DNA of 64,000 bases from Gonatopus flavifemur. Lineage: Eukaryota > Arthropoda > Insecta > Hymenoptera > Dryinidae. The notes under the pieces are model-generated. The model searched no databases. It saw nothing but the letters and a program-made list of their open reading frames with translations, and had not been told where the DNA came from. The DNA is taken from assembly GCA_018340375.1 (NCBI GenBank), contig JAFFJZ010000016.1, positions 4,657,372 through 4,721,371 of the forward strand. Reading direction: 5' to 3'. The stretch's first letter is position 1. The number at the start of each line of letters is the position of its first letter. Below are positions 57,774 to 64,000 of the stretch, in pieces. A program made the translations under genes and the position numbers.

Positions 57774-58090
57774 TCAGGATTTTGAGATAGTTGGAAATTA
57801 TGGATCGATGGAGCCTTGTTTTTTTCCGAATTTCCTGAATCTGGATGCATGGTACATTATTCCAATGTTTTTTGGGTCGCTGGAAACGAAGATGTGGCCA
57901 CTTTCGCTTCGTCACGTCAAGTTTTTGGGATATGGGTAGAAAAAACCCTGTCTTCTCCAAGTTGTCTGAATTTGGATTCATGGTACACTATCTCAAGGTT
58001 TTTTGGGTTGCTGAATACGAAAATGTGGTCACTCTTACTCCAATCACGTCAGGATTTAGAGAGAGTTGGAAATCGTGGGTCAATAAAGCA
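57774..58090 (+). repeat. 131-bp satellite, outlying units
   Basis: Two to three diverged units (CACGTCAGGATTTTGAGA, GTCGCTGGAAACGAAGATG) directly continue the unit cut at 55137 by the CACAGTG element. Confidence 0.75.
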
Positions 58091-58194
58091 TTATAAATTA
58101 TAATGGTGAGAATAGTGAACCTCCCTTCTAGATAAAGAGTCCCGGTAAGAGGAAGGAATTTGTCGATGCCCAATCCTCATATACTTTGGAATCC

Positions 58195-58592
58195 GAAGGT
58201 GATGGAAGAAAAATGACTACATTTTCGTATCCAGCGACCCAAAAATTGTTGAAAGAGTGCACTTTTATCCTAGACGCAGAGTACTTGGATAAAAACAGGG
58301 CTTCATTGACCCACGATTTCCAACTATCTCAAAATCCTGACGTGATGGAGCGAGAGCGACCACATTTTCGTATTCAGCGACCCAGAAAACGTCCGGTAAG
58401 TGTACTCTTGTCCCAGAAGAAAGGCACTTCCTTCTTTGTAAACCTTTGTTATCGGACGAGTTCCCGAATAACACAATATAATTGACGATTCCACGCTAGA
58501 ATCCCGACAAAATGTAGTATCGGGTTTTCCCATCAGGGAAACTCTGCGAAGATGAATGGATCCTTGTATCCTCAGGATTTCCAACTACTAAC
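58195..58592 (-). repeat. inverted satellite units and inverted copy of 52.9/54.1 kb segments
   Basis: 58195-58405 contains satellite units in reverse sense. 58375-58460 is the inverse of 54040-54130 (AAACGTCCGGTAAGTGTACTC), and 58450-58560 the inverse of about 52885-52980 (GACGATTCCACG, ATCCCGACAAAA). Thus the whole stretch 52.9-58.6 kb has mirrored outer parts. Confidence 0.6.
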
Positions 58593-59089
58593 TACTAACT
58601 TTCCTGCTGACTAATCCGAACAAATTTCATCACAAAACTTAGTCCCTTCTTCAATTTTGTCTTCACTGGCTCATGGTTATGTTCAGAATTCCACTCACGG
58701 ATTAAAAATTCACCTGGCTTAGGATCCAACCTCGCAGTGAGCTTAACCGGACAATCTGATCTGTTCATAATGATTAGTTTTAGGGAAAGAATTATTCAAA
58801 GTTTTGAGGTTATACTTTGAAATGATGAACCAAAATTTGTTTTGGCAGAAATTGATTAATTTCAAGAAATAAACGAAAATTTTATTGTTTACCCACCTAC
58901 AGCAAATAAATAGACTTCATAGAGAGTGATATTGTCGTAATTCTTTGCATTGTTCCGCCTTCTTTGATTGATCCATCTCGAAATAAAAGATACAAAGCTG
59001 TGTTTAGTATCTTTTTCGTACTGGTCAACCTCTTTGAAAAACTCCAAAGTACTCCCATATTGCTTATTTACAGGAAATGAGGCGGGCAT
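58593..59089 (-). pseudogene. MULE transposase 5' fragment (ZSWIM3/FAR1-type)
   Basis: Exon 1, 59089-58893, encodes MPASFPVNKQYGSTLEFFKE, then a block ending TLYEVYLFAVGG, like the N-terminal domain of ZSWIM1/3-related MULE transposases. The donor is GTAAAC. Exon 2 starts at 58760 after AACAG and joins in phase to SDCPVKLTARLDP and EWNSEHNHEPVKT, the Cys and His-x-His of a FAR1/WRKY-GCM1 type zinc finger. The frame reaches stops at about 58590, exactly where the mirrored repeat begins, so the rest of the gene has been cut away. It is unrelated in sequence to the FLYWCH-type MULE at 16-26 kb. The family assignment is by pattern memory. Confidence 0.5.
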
Positions 59090-59240
59090 TTCAAAAACAC
59101 ACAAACAAAGTTTTCTGAGCGATACCGAACCTAATAAAAGTAGAATGTCAAAGCTGAATGCGTGAAGTTATCAAATTTATAACCGACAGCCAACGGTAAA
59201 TACTCTGACGTTCACAACATTTGAGTCCTTGCAAATTATA

Positions 59241-59750
59241 TTGAAATTTCGGGTGGAGGATGAATCAACGAAAATCAAAATCAACGAAACGAAAAATTAC
59301 TGCAAGTGTGAAGTTGGCTATTTATGTGGTATAAAATGAAGTTAGTGATAAAATATGGATTAAATGAAACGAAACATGAAAAACAGTGATTAGTTGAAAC
59401 AAAAACACATAACCTCATGACCAACTTGATTTTTCCGAGTTATGAATTTGATTCTCGCTGGTACGCTGGTACCATTCCGGTTTGTGTTGCTCCGAAATAT
59501 GATCAATTCTATGAGAAGACGTAAGCACAGGAGTAAAAGTACAAGTTCCGATGATTTTGAGCCCCAACAATATGACAAAGAAAATGGCAAAACACGGTCA
59601 AGGTTATTTTCAAGGTTAGTTCATGAAAAATTTTATCACCTTTATATACCACAATTATATCCCACATAAATAGCCAACTTCACACTTGCAGTAATTTTTC
59701 GTTTCGTTGATTTTGATTTTCGTTGATTCATCCCCTACCCGCAATTTCAA
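59241..59750. mobile_element. foldback element, 510 bp
   Basis: TTGAAATTTCGGGTGGAGG at the left faces an inverted copy ending GCAATTTCAA. Arms of about 100 bp match closely, including AATCAACGAAAATCAAAATC and AGTTGGCTATTTATGTGG. The loop has a short frame (59442-59669) with an Arg/Ser/Lys-rich product and no known domain. Confidence 0.75.
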
Positions 59751-59869
59751 CGTTCTTTTATTCTCTTTTTCACAAAGCTTATTTGAGAGTCACTCTCAAA
59801 GATATGTTAGTTAACCTTTCCTCGGTCTATTAGCGTTCGGAATATGAATTTTCGATACAATGAGCATTC

Positions 59870-61540
59870 GGTGCGAAGAGGATTCGGCGTATTGAGGGCC
59901 CACCGATGAAATTTATACGGGACCACTATCGAGTCATAACTACAACGTGGTTCAAGTTTCATCGCGATCGGATCATAGGGAGCAGAGATACGCGCATCGC
60001 AAAATGTTCATTTTTTGTCGGATTTCTTCTCATCCACCCAATTCTCCTGAATGAATCAGGTTGAAACTCATATGGGACAACTATCAACCTAGTCCACAAC
60101 TGTGATAGAAATTTCGAAACAATCGGATAAGCAAAACGAAAGAAACGATGCAGACTGCCGAAGACTCTTTTTCCACATTTCATAACCGTTTAGGATGGAA
60201 CTCATATGGGACCACTATGAGACCATAACTGAATCGTGGTATGAATTTCATCGCAATCGGATCACAGGAAGCGAAATCATGTTCGATCGCAAACGATTGG
60301 GAAACCACGTCGATTGTCGCCAGACCGGTCGAAATCGGTTGATTCGTTCGTGAGTTATCGAAAACGAAAAATTTCAAAAAAAGTGTTTTCTTATCATACA
60401 TAACTTCGAAATTTCTTTTCGGATCGTTTTCGATGAAATGAAATAATCATTAAAGCTCAAAAAACCACGTCGATCGCCAACAGGAACGTAAAAATCGGTA
60501 AATTGATTCGAGAGATATCGTTGACGAAAAATTTGGGACCTGTTTTTTCAACATAACTCCGACATTTCTTTTTGGATCGTTTTTGATATAATGATATAAC
60601 TATACGAGCTCAAAAAACCACGTCAATCTTATCCCAGAACGTCAAAATCGGTTGATTTGTTCGTGAGTTATCGTTGTCGAAACAATTCGGACGAGGGAAT
60701 CTTTCAAATTTCTCCAAAATTTCCAGTCTGATCCATTTGTGTCTGAAAGTAAATCATAGGATTCGAAAAACTGCGTCGAATGCTGCCAACCACGTGGAAA
60801 TCGGTTGTTTCATTGAACTTCTATCAGACTTTTGAGCTCTAAGACCTCAAAAACATAAAACAGCTAACTCTTTGAGCTCGGAGAGCTCAAAGTCACACAC
60901 AGATTGTATTTTTGAGCTTGAAGAACTCAAAAACTTCATAAGTGCAATTTTAAACGCTTAGGTATAGAATTAGCGGGAAGTTGCAGGGATGGCCTTCAGG
61001 GTCCAACCGTTTTCCTGATTTTCTAAATAATATTTTGAGACATTTTTTGAAATGAAATTATCAAGATGGTTCACAAAAGAAATTAAATTTTTGTCAAAAC
61101 TTTGCTTTGCAATGTTGTTAGAGGGGAAAAAACTCTGCCAATTGGCACATGGCTTCCTCTTTTGTGTTGGCGAAAGACACGGATTTCCAGATAGCACAGA
61201 GTTCTTGAAGAATCCATCGACGAACTCTGTGTTATCTGAGTTGCTAAAGACTCTTTTTCCACATTTCTCATGCGATTGGGATGAGACTTATATAGAACCA
61301 CTATGGGAACATAACTACACCGTGGTATGAATTTCATTGCAATCAGATGACAGAAAGCCAAGACGGTCTGGTCGCGAAACCACAATCTCCGATGGCACGT
61401 TTTCTCTCCCTTTCTTGTCTCCTTTTAAGGATCAGGTTGGAACGTATACGGGACCGCTCCCGACACTGCATCAAACTGTGGTCAGAATTTCATAACGATC
61501 AGATGATATGAACGAAAGATATCCCTATGATAATGGCATT
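59870..61540 (+). repeat. diverged repeat module, plus orientation, about 5 copies
   Basis: A block reading roughly GAAACTCATATGGGACCACTATGA, then CGTGGTATGAATTTCATCGCAATCGGATCA, occurs at about 59910, 60060, 60195, 61275 and 61440. Between them, 60330-60810 holds about three units of a 155-165 bp repeat (TTGATTCGTTCGTGAGTTATCG, CAAAAAACCACGTCGAT). TTTGAGCTC palindromes cluster at 60830-60940. The first block is shared with 41700-42530 in the opposite sense. Confidence 0.6.
61187..61238. repeat. small hairpin, AGATAGCACAGAGTTC
   Basis: cagatagcacagagttcttg faces cgaactctgtgttatctga. It matches the ends of the AGATAGCACAAGAGTTC family at 14583 and may be its minimal form. Confidence 0.5.
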
Positions 61541-61730
61541 TTTCAGATTTACAAATTTTGTTTCGGAGCTTAGTGCTTACCATTGTCTCCTCTCAATTCC
61601 GATTTGCTTGGAATTTGAAACGTACAACTAACACTTCGTGGAATGAATATGCTCCGAGTTCCAAGGCATTCGGATGATACGAACATAGGTGCAGATAGGT
61701 GATGATAGAACATAGGTAAGATCAAACTTC

Positions 61731-61764
61731 CACACACACACACACACACACGCACGCACGCACA

Positions 61765-61795
<31 letters not shown>

Positions 61796-61797
61796 GA
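61731..61797. repeat. CA microsatellite
   Basis: A run of about 67 bp of CA dinucleotides with a few CG and CCA interruptions. Confidence 0.9.
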
Positions 61798-62743
61798 AAC
61801 CAAAAATGTTCCCCGAATTTGGAGCAACATTTTAGCCTAAGAGATTTTGAGTTTGAAGACGGAAAAGTTTTCGGCCCCCGGAAACGATCACAAAGCTTCC
61901 CTTTAACGAGGAAGCAGAATGAAATATAAAAAAGGAAGCACCACCCGCATCGTACAACCGACGAAAGTTTAAATACTCACCACTGATTTCGGAATCAATA
62001 TTATATTAGATAAGTTATAGAAATAATAGACAACAATTTATGTATTGGAACATTTGAATTTATATTACATTCTATTCTATATTCTATTACATTGTAATAG
62101 AACATTTCAGATGCAATAATATTTCACAATATAACAGAGTAGCATAACAAAGCAATTGAAAAATTGATTGAAAATGTTAAATGAAAGGCTAAAGACATCA
62201 CTTAGTTCATCGCAAAAATTCAAAGGGCGCATAAACAGTAGTTAAATCAAATGAATACTCACACTATACAAAGTAAATTGAGGATCACAAGAGAAATTGA
62301 TGAAGTACAGCTGTATCTCTAAGAATTTCCCAGAAACTAGGTTATGATTCTATCGCGGACGTTTGAATTGAATAAATTATTTTATAAAAATCTTTCGATA
62401 AAAAGAATCAGCACAACAGGTAGCTTAGGTATACGGGGAACCACTTGAGAGCAGACCAAACCATGTAATATGGCTGTATGATTGTCCTATAGATATGCCT
62501 GAAGACTTTCCAAGTCAACAAATAAACTCATAATACGAAGCTCATGATGGAGAGAACAAGATTTGCTAGCTCAAATGAAGTACTTTTAATAGTTCTACTG
62601 TGTGAAAATTCGGAGTGTCAAGATTACCAATTTATGCAGCGATTCTTCTCTGAAACAAGAATAAATTAGATTTATAAAGATAGCGGTAGTGTGTACAATT
62701 TCCATGTGTTATTTTTATAAATTTCATGGAATTCAAGAATATA
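61798..62743. other. non-coding gap
   Basis: No gene or element is recognised; the sequence is AT-rich. Confidence 0.4.
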
Positions 62744-64000
62744 CAGGGTGGGGCATTTAAAGTGTCGCGGGCGTTTTTTCCAAAAATAAAATGAGATACG
62801 AGAAAATTTTTCGGACAAAAATTGTAGGGTATCGAGGGGGACATCCGATGGTGGCCTTGGCTTTGACCTCAAATCTCATCTTCAAGGGCATTCTGAGGTC
62901 AACTCTTGTTTTTTAAATAGCATCTCATATTTTCTACTGCAGATTTGGATTCTAGGTCAAAAACCAAGAAAATTTTGTCTGAACCATTTTCCTGAAATCC
63001 GCAAAAAAGGCGCTCTAATCGATATTGTTCCATTTTGAATCTGACATTCGAATAACTCGAAAACGAAGGGTCTTGCAAAAGAATGTTTCGGACAAAAGTT
63101 GTCTGATTCCAAGGGGGACCCCTTGAACTGAAACGGAGGTGATGGGGTATAACAGACAAAACACAACACATTTCAATCGTCTACATCACTTGGATAATTT
63201 TAATGCAGTAGATGCTCAAAATGATGGCCTTCGACTTCAATACACATTTCAAAACGTTTTACAAAAGATTGCTGAACTCGTGCTAAAATATCTTCATTGA
63301 TGCTCGCGCATGCATTGATGATTCGTTGACGCATATTCTCAGGTGTAGTCGGTGCTTGTTGATAAACTGTATCTTTTATGTATCCCCATAAAAAAAAATC
63401 TGGAGAAGTAAGATCCGGAGAACGGGCAGGCCAATGAACTGGTCCACGACGTCCTATCCATCGTCCAGGATAATCTCTGTCCAATATTTCTCGAGCTGTG
63501 ACTGCATAATGGGATGGACAACCATCGTGTTGATACCACATATTCAATCGTTCCTGAATAGGTATGTCTTCAAGTAATGTTGGAAGTACTTGATCTAAGA
63601 AATGTCTGTACTTCTCTCCATTTAGCGTATCTGCAATGAAGTACGGTCCAATTACTCGAGATCGAAAAATACCACACCAAACATTCACAGCCCATTGTCT
63701 TTGATGCTCTACTTGACGTAACCATCTTGGATTTTCTGTCGCCCAGTAATGCATATTATGTCGATTTACTTGACCATGATTGGTGAACGTCGACTCATCA
63801 GAAAATAATATGTTGATGAAGTTGTTATTGTGCATTTGCGCTAGACCCCATCGACAAAACTGTACACGATTTTCGAAATCATCACCGTGAAGGTCTTGAT
63901 GCAAACAAATGTGATACGGATGGAATTTGTAACGTTTCAGTATTCGAAGAACACTTCTTCGAGAAATTCCCGAATGGAGTTCAATTTCACGAGAGCTCAC
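62744..64000 (-). mobile_element. mariner (DD41D type), copy 2, cut by window edge
   Basis: The end CAGGGTGGGGCATTTAAAG follows TA at 62742-62743. The terminal region to about 63185 is nearly identical to 36143-36583. The flank is unrelated to that of copy 1, so this is a separate insertion. The rest lies right of the window. Confidence 0.88.
63200..64000 (-). CDS. DD41D mariner transposase, partial, open
   Basis: The visible 266 codons are free of stops and run off the window at the N-terminal side. The second helix-turn-helix (SSREIELHSGISRRSVLRIL) is followed by LFSDESTFTNHG (first Asp), YQHDGCPSHY (second Asp) and SPDLTSPDFFLWG (third Asp, 41 residues later by the SPDF Asp). It ends in HHFEHLLH at TAA/TAG just before the inverted end. 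All catalytic residues are kept. Nearly identical to copy 1 apart from the two nonsense sites, one indel codon and a few substitutions, so it may be the active or recently active form. Confidence 0.88.
   Translation of the reverse strand: MSSREIELHSGISRRSVLRILKRYKFHPYHICLHQDLHGDDFENRVQFCRWGLAQMHNNNFINILFSDESTFTNHGQVNRHNMHYWATENPRWLRQVEHQRQWAVNVWCGIFRSRVIGPYFIADTLNGEKYRHFLDQVLPTLLEDIPIQERLNMWYQHDGCPSHYAVTAREILDRDYPGRWIGRRGPVHWPARSPDLTSPDFFLWGYIKDTVYQQAPTTPENMRQRIINACASINEDILARVQQSFVKRFEMCIEVEGHHFEHLLH

Overview
This looks like a piece of insect nuclear genome: AT-rich, spliceosomal introns, no operons, and packed with animal-type transposons. The evidence is the mix of element families: hAT with a ZBED/DUF4371-like transposase, Tc1/mariner of DD34D and DD41D types, BEL/Pao, CACTA-like tnp2 genes, FLYWCH-type MULE, and many foldback MITEs. 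The species cannot be told from this window. No tRNA, rRNA, CRISPR array or clearly recognisable host gene was found. Nearly all recognisable coding sequence belongs to transposons.

Layout. 1-1951 is the 3' part of a hAT element (left copy). 1952-10442 holds a decayed CACTA-like pair on the minus strand (tnp2-like gene 9032-6450 broken by a TA-flanked MITE, and a second small gene 3996-2201) plus several foldback MITEs. 10443-13005 is a DD34D mariner split by a 1269-bp non-autonomous hAT. 13006-16058 holds palindromes and GAGTGA-rich repeats. 16059-26724 is a complete 10.7-kb MULE with 116-bp identical terminal inverted repeats, a matching 8-bp target duplication and an open 12-exon transposase gene of about 822 codons. 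26763-33038 is the right hAT copy, inverted relative to the left one. 33380-35800 is a degenerate GCCCGTG-rich tandem array. 36143-38171 is a DD41D-type mariner sitting exactly at the centre of a palindrome. 38172-42955 is mostly non-coding with small tandem repeats. 42956-49990 is a young BEL/Pao retrotransposon. 50000-62743 is a nested patchwork of satellites, foldbacks, a MULE gene fragment and an element whose ends carry the heptamer CACAGTG. 62744-64000 is a second DD41D mariner copy, open as far as it is visible.

How it fits together. Target-site duplications at the hAT ends are swapped between the two inverted copies: the left copy's 3' flank ccaattct is the reverse complement of agaattgg beside the right copy's 5' end. 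This indicates that the 24.8 kb between them was inverted by recombination between the two hATs. The MULE and the second mariner copy look like the most intact DNA transposons here. The BEL/Pao element is young (six LTR differences in 529 bp) but carries a late frameshift. The remaining transposase genes are broken by identifiable stops, insertions or truncations.
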